NCBI GenBank assembly: GCA_024699355.1
Contig: JAILPR010000282.1
Span: forward strand, 1-37,475
Direction of reading: 5' to 3'
Source: Lachnospiraceae bacterium
GTDB lineage: Bacteria > Bacillota > Clostridia > Lachnospirales > Lachnospiraceae
Length of the DNA: 37,475 nt
Each line of letters opens with the position of its first letter. The first letter of the stretch is position 1. Under the pieces are notes generated by a model. That model saw only the letters and a program-made list of their open reading frames with translations. It ran no database searches and was not told the DNA's origin. Made by a program: the position numbers and the translations under genes. Shown piece after piece: positions 8,790-16,345 of this stretch.

Positions 8790-10016
8790 ATGGAAGAGGA
8801 GAAAATGCTGACTCTGAAGAAGTTTGAGGAGGCTTCGGAAGAGGTGCGGAAAGTAACGCTGGAGACCAAACTGGTATTTAGCGATTATTTCAGCAAACAG
8901 ACAGGAAACAAGGTATATTTTAAGCCGGAAAATATGCAGAGGACCGGCGCATACAAGGTGCGCGGGGCATATTATAAGCTGAGTACCTTATCGAAGGAAG
9001 AGCGCGAAAAAGGACTGATCACGGCATCTGCCGGCAATCATGCGCAGGGCGTCGCGTTCGCGGCACAAAGTTATGGCGTTAAGGCAGTCATCGTCATGCC
9101 GACGACGACACCGTTAATCAAGGTCAACCGTACCAAAGGGTATGGAGCAGAAGTTGTGTTACACGGAGATGTATATGACGAGGCCTGCGAGTATGCATTG
9201 CAGCTGGCCAAAGAGCATGGCTATACGTTTGTACATCCGTTTGATGATTATGCGGTTGCGACCGGACAGGGCACGATCGCCATGGAGATCATTAAGGAAC
9301 TGCCGCTGGTAGACTATATTCTGGTACCGGTGGGCGGTGGCGGTCTGGCAACCGGTGTTTCAACCCTTGCCAAGCTGCTCAATCCGAATATCAAAGTCAT
9401 CGGCGTCGAGCCGGCAGGAGCCAATTGCCTGCAGGTATCGATGCAGCAGGGAAAGGTGACGACACTTCCGGGGGTCAATACCATCGCGGACGGTACCGCG
9501 GTTAAGACACCGGGAAGCAAGATTTTCCCGTACTTACAATCAAATTTAGATGAAATCATTACGGTAGAAGATGCAGAACTGGTTACGGCATTTCTGGATA
9601 TGGTCGAGAATCACAAGATGGTTGTCGAAAATTCCGGATTGCTTACGGTGGCGGCACTCAAGCACCTGAAGGTGAAGGATCAGAAGATCGTTTCGATCTT
9701 AAGCGGCGGCAACATGGATATCATTACGATGTCTTCCGTAGTTCGCCAGGGACTGATCCTCAGAGACCGGATCTTTACGGTATCCGTTCTCCTGCCGGAT
9801 AAGCCGGGCGAGTTAAACAAGGTTTCCGGGATCATTGCGGAGCAGAACGGAAATGTTATTAAACTCGAGCACAATCAGTTCGTATCCATCAACCGAAATG
9901 CTGCTGTGGAGTTAAAGATCACCTTGGAAGCGTTTGGAACGGAACACAAAAAACAGATTATCGATACATTGTTTGCACAGGGCTATGAGCCGAAACTGGT
10001 GGCAACAAACGTATAA
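8790..10016 (+). CDS. ilvA: Threonine ammonia-lyase with C-terminal ACT domain
   Basis: PLP enzyme that deaminates threonine to 2-oxobutanoate, the entry step to isoleucine. The PLP lysine is Lys56 in RTGAYKVRGA. SAGNHAQGVAFAA and the phosphate-binding VGGGGLATGV are conserved, and ILSGGNMD closes the catalytic domain near residue 310. An ACT domain follows (about 330–405, beginning TVSVLLPDKPGELNKV), suggesting allosteric control by an amino acid. The 408-residue length fits the single-ACT medium form. Whether it is biosynthetic or catabolic is not decided by sequence alone. TAGGAG (8775–8780) serves ATG 8790; ATG 8805 is a possible alternative. It interrupts the usual ftsY–ylxM–ffh order. 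Confidence 0.93.
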   Translation: MEEEKMLTLKKFEEASEEVRKVTLETKLVFSDYFSKQTGNKVYFKPENMQRTGAYKVRGAYYKLSTLSKEEREKGLITASAGNHAQGVAFAAQSYGVKAVIVMPTTTPLIKVNRTKGYGAEVVLHGDVYDEACEYALQLAKEHGYTFVHPFDDYAVATGQGTIAMEIIKELPLVDYILVPVGGGGLATGVSTLAKLLNPNIKVIGVEPAGANCLQVSMQQGKVTTLPGVNTIADGTAVKTPGSKIFPYLQSNLDEIITVEDAELVTAFLDMVENHKMVVENSGLLTVAALKHLKVKDQKIVSILSGGNMDIITMSSVVRQGLILRDRIFTVSVLLPDKPGELNKVSGIIAEQNGNVIKLEHNQFVSINRNAAVELKITLEAFGTEHKKQIIDTLFAQGYEPKLVATNV

Positions 10017-10020
10017 TACG

Positions 10021-10050
10021 ATCCCCGGAGGAATGCCTCCGGGGATTTTA
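10021..10050 (+). terminator. Terminator after ilvA
   Basis: A perfect 11-bp stem ATCCCCGGAGG / CCTCCGGGGAT (10021–10031 with 10036–10046) closes an AATG tetraloop, then TTTAATTT. It separates ilvA from the YitT-family gene. Confidence 0.85.
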
Positions 10051-10100
10051 ATTTGGTAAAGCACGAAAGGATTTTGGATATTTATTCAAAGGGATGAGAG

Positions 10101-10991
10101 ATGTTAAATAAAGTTCGCAAAATTGCTAATAAAAACAGAAGAAATCGCGTGATCGCGGAATATCTGGCCAACACGGTCGGCAGCATCATCTATGCGATCG
10201 GGATCGCCAATTTCCTGGACCCCAATCGTCTGGCTCCCGGTGGGGTCTCCGGTCTGTCCATTATTTTGGATAAGTTTACGCCGATCCAGACCGGTACCTG
10301 GATCTTTTTGTTAAATGTCCCGATCCTGCTGTTAGGCCTTTGGAAATTCGGCGCCAAGTTCATTGTTTCGACGCTTTACAGCATCTTACTGACGACGGTG
10401 GCGACCAACCATCTGGCTACCTTTGGCCCGGTCACATCGGATCCGATGCTGGCTTCCATCATCGGTGGAACGGTCGTGGCGGTTGGCATGGGCCTGGTCT
10501 TCAAAGCCAGAGCAACGACCGGCGGTTCGGATATTATCGTGAAGCTCCTTCGTCGCAAATATCGTCATATGAAGACGGGAATGCTGATCCTGATCACGGA
10601 TCTGATCGTCATCGCGATCTCGGCGGTGGCTTTCAAGGATCTTGAGATCGCGCTTTTTGCGGTGATTTCCGTTACGGTAACAGGGGTAGTGTTTGATGGT
10701 GTACTCTATGGCAGAGACGGTGCGAAACTGGTCTATATCATCAGCAATGAATCCGAGAAGATCACAGCGCGTCTGCTGCAGGAACTGGATGTCGGTGTGA
10801 CGCATATGCAGGGCAAGGGCGCTTACAGCGGGGAGCAAAAGCAGGTGATCCTGGTCGTGGTCAAGAAAGACATTTATCCCAAGGCGGAAGAGATCGTCAA
10901 AGAAGAAGATCCCCGGGCCTTTATGATCATTACCGATGCAACGGAGATCTACGGAGAAGGTTATAAAAATATTTTCAGCGAGAAGATTTGA
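10101..10991 (+). CDS. YitT-family membrane protein (DUF161/DUF2179)
   Basis: A 296-residue integral membrane protein. After a basic N-terminus (KVRKIANKNRRNR) come about five or six hydrophobic segments between residues 20 and 205, with family-typical FLDPNRLAPGGVSGLSII and ATTGGSDIIVKLL. A soluble C-terminal DUF2179 domain follows (about 215–285, with HMQGKGAYSGEQKQVILVVV). The function of the YitT family is not firmly known; transport or membrane sensing has been proposed. ATG 10101 has a poor ribosome site (GGGATGAGAG). No convincing promoter was seen in the 50 bases after the ilvA terminator. The ylxM promoter −35 box overlaps its stop codon. Confidence 0.88.
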   Translation: MLNKVRKIANKNRRNRVIAEYLANTVGSIIYAIGIANFLDPNRLAPGGVSGLSIILDKFTPIQTGTWIFLLNVPILLLGLWKFGAKFIVSTLYSILLTTVATNHLATFGPVTSDPMLASIIGGTVVAVGMGLVFKARATTGGSDIIVKLLRRKYRHMKTGMLILITDLIVIAISAVAFKDLEIALFAVISVTVTGVVFDGVLYGRDGAKLVYIISNESEKITARLLQELDVGVTHMQGKGAYSGEQKQVILVVVKKDIYPKAEEIVKEEDPRAFMIITDATEIYGEGYKNIFSEKI

Positions 10992-11016
10992 CACCGTTTT
11001 TGCGCTATTGTACTCT
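10988..11016 (+). promoter_or_regulatory. Promoter for ylxM–ffh
   Basis: TTGACA at 10988–10993 overlaps the stop codon of the preceding gene, and TACTCT lies at 11011–11016 after 17 bases. The −35 is perfect while the −10 matches only at the most conserved positions. The ylxM start is 22 bases downstream of the −10. Confidence 0.55.
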
Positions 11017-11037
11017 AGTTAGATAGGAGGTCACGAA

Positions 11038-11391
11038 ATGGAAAATATTGTGACACAGGGCTTTTTGTATGACTTTTACGGAGAGCTTTTGACAGAGCAT
11101 CAGCGCAGCATTTACGAAGAAGCGGTCTATAATGATTTATCCTTAAGCGAGATTGCCGAAGCCTATGGCATCAGCAGACAGGGCGTCCACGATCTGTTAA
11201 AACGCTGCGACCATATACTGGCCAACTATGAAGAAAAACTGCATCTGGTAGCAAAGTTTATGGATGCGAAAGAAAAGATCAAAGAGATCAATCAGCTGGC
11301 GGAAGAGGCAGACCGGTTATCGCCGGAGATGTGCCGTTTGCAGATCAAAAAGATCCAGGAATGTACGAACCATCTGATGGAGAATTTCTAG
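11038..11391 (+). CDS. ylxM: YlxM, SRP-associated helix-turn-helix protein
   Basis: A 117-residue protein encoded immediately before ffh, as in most Firmicutes. YDFYGELLTEHQRSIYEEA and the helix-turn-helix LSEIAEAYGISRQGVHDLL are characteristic of the YlxM/p13 family, which resembles sigma-70 region 4. Studies in streptococci link it to the SRP pathway and modulation of Ffh/FtsY GTPase activity. The rest is a charged helix. The start is set by AGGAGG at 11025–11030, seven bases before the ATG. Confidence 0.94.
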   Translation: MENIVTQGFLYDFYGELLTEHQRSIYEEAVYNDLSLSEIAEAYGISRQGVHDLLKRCDHILANYEEKLHLVAKFMDAKEKIKEINQLAEEADRLSPEMCRLQIKKIQECTNHLMENF

Positions 11392-11417
11392 GAGAGGGAT
11401 AAAGGAGCAGTCTGAGT

Positions 11418-12776
11418 ATGGCTTTTGAAAGCTTAACCGATAAATTACAAAATGTATTTAAACAACTGCGCGGAAAAGGCCGCCTGACCGAAGCGGATGT
11501 CAAAGCTGCGATGAAGGAAGTGCGTATGGCACTGCTGGAAGCGGATGTTAACTTCAAGGTCGTAAAGCAGTTTGTCAATTCCGTACAGGAGCGGGCGATC
11601 GGTACCGATGTGATGAACGGATTAAATCCGGGTCAGATGGTGGTCAAGATCGTCAATGAAGAACTGTGCACGCTCATGGGCTCGGAAACCACGGAGATTA
11701 CGTTCCAACCGGGCAAATCCATTACCGTCATCATGATGTGCGGTCTCCAGGGTGCCGGTAAAACCACCACAACGGCAAAGCTGGCGGGACAGTTTAAGAC
11801 CAAAGGTAAAAAATCACTCCTTGTTGCCTGCGATATCTATCGTCCGGCGGCGATCGAGCAGTTAAAGATCAACGGCGAAAAGCAGGGCGTTGAAGTCTTT
11901 GAGATGGGGACCGGTCACAAACCGGTGGAGATCGCAAAGGCAGCGCTTGCACATGCGGAAAAGAACGGCCATAACGTGGTCATTCTCGATACGGCAGGTC
12001 GACTCCATATTGATGAAGATATGATGGCCGAGCTGCAGGAGATCAAGGCGCAGATCGATGTGCATCAGACGCTGCTCGTGGTCGATGCCATGACCGGCCA
12101 GGATGCAGTCAATGTCGCCGGCGATTTCAATGAGAAGATCGGGCTCGACGGTGTGATCTTAACCAAGATGGACGGCGATACCAGGGGTGGTGCGGCACTT
12201 TCTGTCAAGGCAGTGACCGGCAAGCCGATCCTGTATGTCGGTATGGGCGAGAAACTGTCCGATTTAGAGCAGTTCTATCCGGACCGGATGGCAAACCGTA
12301 TCCTCGGTATGGGCGATGTCCTTTCATTGATCGAGAAGGCACAGGCCAGCATCGACATCGATGAGGAGAAAGAAAAAGACATGGCTTCCCGTATGAAAAA
12401 AGGGAAGTTTGACTTTGAAGATTATCTGGAAAGCATGAAACAGATGCGTAACATGGGTGGTCTGGGAAGCATTCTGGCAATAATGCCGGGGCTGACCGGC
12501 GGAAAGAAAGATCTATCGTCTATGATCGACGAAAAAGATCTGGCACGCAATGAAGCGATCGTACTCTCCATGACGAAAGCAGAGCGTCATAATCCAAAAC
12601 TGTTAAACCCCAGTCGCAAGCACCGGATCGCGAGAGGTGCCGGCGTGGATATCGCGCAGGTCAACCGGTTTGTGAAACAGTTTGAGCAGAGCCAGAAGAT
12701 GATGAAGCAGTTGCCGGGCATGATGGGCGGCAAACGCGGCAGAGGCATGTTTGGCGGAATGAAGATGCCGTTTTAA
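11418..12776 (+). CDS. ffh: Signal recognition particle protein Ffh
   Basis: GTPase of the signal recognition particle, which binds SRP RNA and nascent signal sequences and delivers them to FtsY. The N domain (1–95) is followed by a G domain with GLQGAGKTTTTAKLA (G1), DIYRPAAIEQL, DTAGRLHIDEDMM (G3) and TKMDGDTRGG (G4). The methionine-rich M domain runs from about residue 330, including GLGSILAIMPG and the RNA-binding stretch RIARGAGVDIAQVNRF, and ends in QKMMKQLPGMMGGKRGRGMFGG. Its 452 residues are typical. AAGGAG at 11402–11407 precedes the ATG with a slightly long spacer. Confidence 0.97.
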   Translation: MAFESLTDKLQNVFKQLRGKGRLTEADVKAAMKEVRMALLEADVNFKVVKQFVNSVQERAIGTDVMNGLNPGQMVVKIVNEELCTLMGSETTEITFQPGKSITVIMMCGLQGAGKTTTTAKLAGQFKTKGKKSLLVACDIYRPAAIEQLKINGEKQGVEVFEMGTGHKPVEIAKAALAHAEKNGHNVVILDTAGRLHIDEDMMAELQEIKAQIDVHQTLLVVDAMTGQDAVNVAGDFNEKIGLDGVILTKMDGDTRGGAALSVKAVTGKPILYVGMGEKLSDLEQFYPDRMANRILGMGDVLSLIEKAQASIDIDEEKEKDMASRMKKGKFDFEDYLESMKQMRNMGGLGSILAIMPGLTGGKKDLSSMIDEKDLARNEAIVLSMTKAERHNPKLLNPSRKHRIARGAGVDIAQVNRFVKQFEQSQKMMKQLPGMMGGKRGRGMFGGMKMPF

Positions 12777-12804
12777 GTTTTTTTGAAATGTAAAGCAAAA
12801 GTAC

Positions 12805-12833
12805 TTGACAGCAATCGGCTTTGGGCTTATGAT
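12805..12833 (+). promoter_or_regulatory. Promoter for rpsP–khpA
   Basis: TTGACA at 12805–12810 and TATGAT at 12828–12833 with a 17-base spacer: 11 of 12 consensus positions. The expected start is near 12840, leaving a leader of about 87 bases before rpsP. Confidence 0.82.
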
Positions 12834-12926
12834 ACCTAAGTACGCTTGCAAAGGCAGGCAATCGGAAGAATGTCACGGTTCGAAGACATTGTTTTGAGTA
12901 GTTTTGAACATTTGGAGGATAAGTAA

Positions 12927-13169
12927 ATGGTAAAGATCAGATTAAGAAGAATTGGTGCGAAGAAGGCTCCGCTTTACAGAATCGTTGTTTCTAACGCTAC
13001 AAGCCCGAGAGACGGACGTTTCATCGATGAGATCGGTACATACGATCCGAACACCGATCCGTATACCTACAAGGTAGACGAAGAGAAGGCAAAGCAGTGG
13101 ATCGCGAACGGTGCACAGCCGACAGAAGCAGTTGTTAAGATTTTCAAGGCAGCTGGTATTCAGAAGTAA
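12927..13169 (+). CDS. rpsP: 30S ribosomal protein S16
   Basis: An 80-residue basic protein opening [20 protein letters not shown], with [16 protein letters not shown], the S16 signature. It is a structural and assembly protein of the small subunit. GGAGG (12914–12918) supports the start. It is transcribed from the strong promoter at 12805–12833 and followed 57 bases later by khpA, the common Firmicutes pairing. Confidence 0.97.
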   Translation: MVKIRLRRIGAKKAPLYRIVVSNATSPRDGRFIDEIGTYDPNTDPYTYKVDEEKAKQWIANGAQPTEAVVKIFKAAGIQK

Positions 13170-13226
13170 TACTTCCTGCATGAACGGATGGCCGGAGCGG
13201 CTGTCTATTGTATTAGGAGGTAGATC

Positions 13227-13454
13227 ATGAAAGAATTAGTCGAAGTTATCGCAAAAGCTCTTGTGGACCATCCTGATCAGGTGGAAGTCACCGAGAAGGC
13301 GGAAGGTCGCAACGTGACGCTGGAACTTCACGTCGGAGAAGGCGATATGGGCAAAGTCATTGGTAAGCAGGGACGTACAGCAAAGGCTATTCGGGCCGTT
13401 GTTAAAGCTGCTTCATCCAAAGGCAATCAGAGAGTGGATGTGGAGATCGTGTAA
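13227..13454 (+). CDS. khpA: KH-domain RNA-binding protein KhpA
   Basis: A 75-residue single KH domain with the GxxG loop in GKVIGKQGRTAKAIRAVV. The family (also YlqC) binds RNA, in streptococci with KhpB/Jag, and affects cell elongation and division. AGGAGG at 13215–13220 is six bases before the ATG. Its place between rpsP and rimM is conserved across Firmicutes. A terminator at 13513–13546 separates it from rimM. Confidence 0.94.
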   Translation: MKELVEVIAKALVDHPDQVEVTEKAEGRNVTLELHVGEGDMGKVIGKQGRTAKAIRAVVKAASSKGNQRVDVEIV

Positions 13455-13512
13455 TCGGTCCGGGCACATAAGAGCTGTAAGGGTTTCCTTACATGAGCGC
13501 ACATTGACGAAC

Positions 13513-13546
13513 AAAGAACACCTTACCTGTGAGGTGTTCTTTTTTT
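13513..13546 (+). terminator. Terminator after khpA
   Basis: An 11-bp stem AAAGAACACCT / AGGTGTTCTTT (13513–13523 with 13532–13542) with an 8-base loop runs into seven T (13540–13546). A second perfect hairpin, TGTAAGG–GTTT–CCTTACA (13476–13493), lies just upstream without a T-run. Confidence 0.88.
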
Positions 13547-13582
13547 CGCAGGAAGTCATAAGACATTCAGAGAGGAATATGC

Positions 13583-14095
13583 ATGGAAACAGAATTTCAG
13601 GTTGGAGCGATCACCAGTACACACGGCGTCAGAGGCGAAGTGAAAGTTTTTCCCACCACAGACGATCCGGACAAGTTTCATAAATTAAAAAGCGTTCGCG
13701 TACGCACGGAAAAAGGAACGGAACAGACACTGGAGATCACACAGGTGAAGTTCTTTAAGAATCTGGCGATCCTGAAATTCAAAGGAATCGATACCATGGA
13801 TGAGGCTCAGAAACTCTATCATGCGACGCTTTGGGTGGATCGCGCGGATGCCGTGCCGTTGGGAGAAAATGAATATTACAGGGCCGATCTGATGGGCATG
13901 CAGGTAGTTACCGAAGACGGAGAAGATTTTGGTACACTGACCAATATTTATGAAACCGGCGCAAATGATGTTTACGAAGTAGAGATGGCAGACGGGAAAA
14001 AAGTATTGCTGCCGGCCATTCATCAGTGTATTTTGCAGGTGGATGTGGCGCAGGCAAAGATGACCATTCATGTAATGGATGGATTACTGGATTAG
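13583..14095 (+). CDS. rimM: 16S rRNA processing protein RimM
   Basis: Assembly factor for the head of the 30S subunit; it binds S19. The N-terminal beta-barrel begins EFQVGAITSTHGVRGEVKVFP, the diagnostic motif. The C-terminal PRC-barrel includes ANDVYEVEMADGKKVLLPAI and ends with the typical IHVMDGLLD. It has 170 residues. AGAGGA at 13571–13576 supports the ATG. It is followed by trmD after nine bases. No separate promoter was recognised, so expression may depend on read-through of the terminator at 13513–13546 or on an unseen promoter. Confidence 0.96.
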   Translation: METEFQVGAITSTHGVRGEVKVFPTTDDPDKFHKLKSVRVRTEKGTEQTLEITQVKFFKNLAILKFKGIDTMDEAQKLYHATLWVDRADAVPLGENEYYRADLMGMQVVTEDGEDFGTLTNIYETGANDVYEVEMADGKKVLLPAIHQCILQVDVAQAKMTIHVMDGLLD

Positions 14096-14104
14096 GATAA
14101 GCAG

Positions 14105-14836
14105 ATGAACTTTCATATCATGACCTTATTTCCGGATATGGTGATGGACGGACTTCGGACCAGCATCCTGGGGCGGGCCCAGGAGAACGGACTGATCTCC
14201 ATGACAGCATGGAATATCAGGGATTATACGCTTGATAAACATAATAAAGTGGATGATTACCCGTACGGCGGCGGCGCAGGGATGCTCATGCAGGCACAGC
14301 CGGTGTATGATACCTATCGTGCGATCTGTCAAAAGATTGGTGCAGAGAAACCGCGGGTGATCTTTTTATCTCCCAAAGGGCAGACCTTTCATCAGCAGAT
14401 GGCCAAAGATCTTGCCCGGGAAGAGCACCTGATCTTTCTTTGCGGACATTATGAAGGAATCGATCAGAGGGTACTGGATAAGATCGTTACGGATGAGGTG
14501 TCGATCGGAGACTATGTGCTGACCGGCGGAGAATTGCCGGCCATGGTCATGATCGATGCAATTTCCCGCATGGTGCCGGGGGTTCTAACCAATGCAGAAT
14601 CCGGAGTCAGCGAGTCCTTTAGCGAAGATCTGCTGGAATATCCGCAGTATACCAGGCCTGAGGTGTGGGAAGAAGAAAGTGTACCTGCAATTTTACTAAG
14701 CGGAGATCATGCCAAAGTAGATGCCTGGCGTTTGGAGCAATCTAAAGAAATAACGAAAATACGACGTCCGGAGATGTTTGAACGATATATGGAGACACAT
14801 CCGGAGCCGGTACGAAAGAAACGCAGGCGGAAATAA
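14105..14836 (+). CDS. trmD: tRNA (guanine-N1)-methyltransferase TrmD
   Basis: SPOUT-class methyltransferase that makes m1G37 in tRNAs and prevents frameshifting. The N-terminus FHIMTLFPDM is standard. DDYPYGGGAGMLMQ, FLCGHYEGIDQRV and EVSIGDYVLTGGELPAMVMID form the trefoil-knot SAM site, and YPQYTRPEVW is a further conserved block. It has 243 residues. It normally continues into rplS, but here a four-gene cassette intervenes. No terminator with a T-run is seen after the stop; an inverted repeat TTTCATC–N19–GATGAAA (14845–14877) is present. Confidence 0.96.
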   Translation: MNFHIMTLFPDMVMDGLRTSILGRAQENGLISMTAWNIRDYTLDKHNKVDDYPYGGGAGMLMQAQPVYDTYRAICQKIGAEKPRVIFLSPKGQTFHQQMAKDLAREEHLIFLCGHYEGIDQRVLDKIVTDEVSIGDYVLTGGELPAMVMIDAISRMVPGVLTNAESGVSESFSEDLLEYPQYTRPEVWEEESVPAILLSGDHAKVDAWRLEQSKEITKIRRPEMFERYMETHPEPVRKKRRRK

Positions 14837-14844
14837 AGTTCACA

Positions 14845-14940
14845 TTTCATCGTAAAATAGTACACACATTGATGAAAATAAAAGAAGTGTTTTCATAAGA
14901 TCCTCACTATACTTAGGGTAGAACGTAACGGTGTGTTACG
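14845..14940 (+). promoter_or_regulatory. Candidate promoter/operator region of the isomerase cassette
   Basis: Three elements lie in the 138-base gap before the cassette. There is an inverted repeat TTTCATC–N19–GATGAAA (14845–14851 and 14871–14877). TATACT (14908–14913) resembles a −10, but the hexamer 17 bases upstream (AAGTGT) is a poor −35, as expected for an activator-dependent promoter. A perfect 6-bp inverted repeat CGTAAC–GGTGT–GTTACG (14924–14940) sits just after the predicted transcript start. The AraC-family regulator at 17796 is a natural candidate ligand; this is inference. Confidence 0.4.
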
Positions 14941-14974
14941 GCTGACTTTGAAGGTGTATATGGAGGAAGAGTAC

Positions 14975-16342
14975 ATGAAGCAAAAAGCGATGGATATGAA
15001 ACTGGTGGTTCGCCCGATCGTGGGATGTCTGACACATTCTCATTTCTGGGAGGGACCTTGCCGCGCAGGTCGCAGAGAAAACATGACGACCGAAGCGGAA
15101 AATGCACAGGCAGAGAAGACCTTTGCCAAAATGCAGGAGACCTTAAAGGATATCACTCCGGAAGTGGAACTTCTGCCGATGATCGATGCACGGTATGATG
15201 AGAAGTTCGTGGTAGAACGTCCGGTTTATGAAAAGATCGAAGAAGATATGGATAAGGTCGATTTCTTTCTTTGCATGGGATGGAGAATCCCGAAATTAGA
15301 GCGTTATCGTAAGCCTGTTGTGATCATGCAGAACGGTAATGAAGGCATTGATTTTGCGGCATATTGCAGAAATATCGGAGTGGAAGCATATGTGGCAATG
15401 GATATGCAGGACTTAAATGAGATCGCACATCTGTTATGGGTTCGTAAGGCGGTTGCCAACACCAGAGTACTGTGCCTGACTGCCGGATCTCAGCCAACGT
15501 TCGGTATCCAGAGTCTGATCCGCGATCCTGAGGTGCTGCGTCAAAGATATGGCCTCGAAGTGATCAAACTGCCGTTCTACGATATTTTCAAATATATGGA
15601 TCAGATCACGGATGAAGAGGCTCGACCGATCGCTGATGAGATCATCAACGGATCGAATGATACCAAGGTCAATACCGACTGGTTTATCAATGATATCAAA
15701 TATTATCTGGCAGCAAAGAAGATGATGGATGTTTATGATTGCAATTCCTTCACTACGACCTGTCATGAATTGTGTACCTCCGAGATCCCGCAGGAGCGTA
15801 AATTCACACCGTGTGTCTGCCATTCCCTGTTAAAGGATGAGGGCATTCCGAGCGGCTGCGAGGAAGATCTGAATGCACTGATGGCAATGTGTATCATGCA
15901 GTATCTTGGTAATCGTCCGGCATTTATGGGCAATCCGAGCCATGAAACCGATGAACTCTTAAAGATCCATCATGCGGTACCGGCGCTTTGCATGAACGGT
16001 TATGGCACCAGAAAGATGAACTACAAGCTGTGGGCATTTACCGGTCAGGGCTTTGGCGGTAAGCTTCAGGTAGACTTTACGGAGAACGATTCCGATTACA
16101 TCACGTTGGGACGCTTTAACCCGGCAGGTGATACCATGGTACTGGGCAAAGGCAAAGTACTTCGTTCCGAATATGACGAGGTATATTGCAGCCCGTACTA
16201 CTACATCCAGATGGAGGATGCGAGACACTACATGCATTCTCTGGCCAGCTTCGGTCATCATCAGGTGCTGATCTTCGGCGATTATACCAAGAAGATCAAA
16301 GAACTGGCGGAGATCATGCATTTCAATATTGTTGAAGGCTAA
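14975..16342 (+). CDS. L-fucose/L-arabinose isomerase superfamily protein
   Basis: A 455-residue protein related to the FucI/AraA fold, whose members interconvert aldoses and ketoses using a divalent metal. Candidate metal ligands are Glu296/Glu297 in SGCEEDLNALMAM, Glu324 or Asp326 in SHETDELL, and the His pairs 332–333 and 428–429 (SFGHHQVLIFGDY). These positions are my alignment by eye. It is rich in cysteine (14), with a cluster between 256 and 295 (CNSFTTTCHELC, CVCH), unusual for a simple sugar isomerase. ATG 14975 is chosen because TGGAGGAAG lies 5 bases upstream; GTG 14933 and ATG 14960 are in frame. The substrate is unknown. It heads a four-gene cassette whose next gene starts 3 bases on. 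Confidence 0.75.
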   Translation: MKQKAMDMKLVVRPIVGCLTHSHFWEGPCRAGRRENMTTEAENAQAEKTFAKMQETLKDITPEVELLPMIDARYDEKFVVERPVYEKIEEDMDKVDFFLCMGWRIPKLERYRKPVVIMQNGNEGIDFAAYCRNIGVEAYVAMDMQDLNEIAHLLWVRKAVANTRVLCLTAGSQPTFGIQSLIRDPEVLRQRYGLEVIKLPFYDIFKYMDQITDEEARPIADEIINGSNDTKVNTDWFINDIKYYLAAKKMMDVYDCNSFTTTCHELCTSEIPQERKFTPCVCHSLLKDEGIPSGCEEDLNALMAMCIMQYLGNRPAFMGNPSHETDELLKIHHAVPALCMNGYGTRKMNYKLWAFTGQGFGGKLQVDFTENDSDYITLGRFNPAGDTMVLGKGKVLRSEYDEVYCSPYYYIQMEDARHYMHSLASFGHHQVLIFGDYTKKIKELAEIMHFNIVEG

Positions 16343-16345
16343 CAG

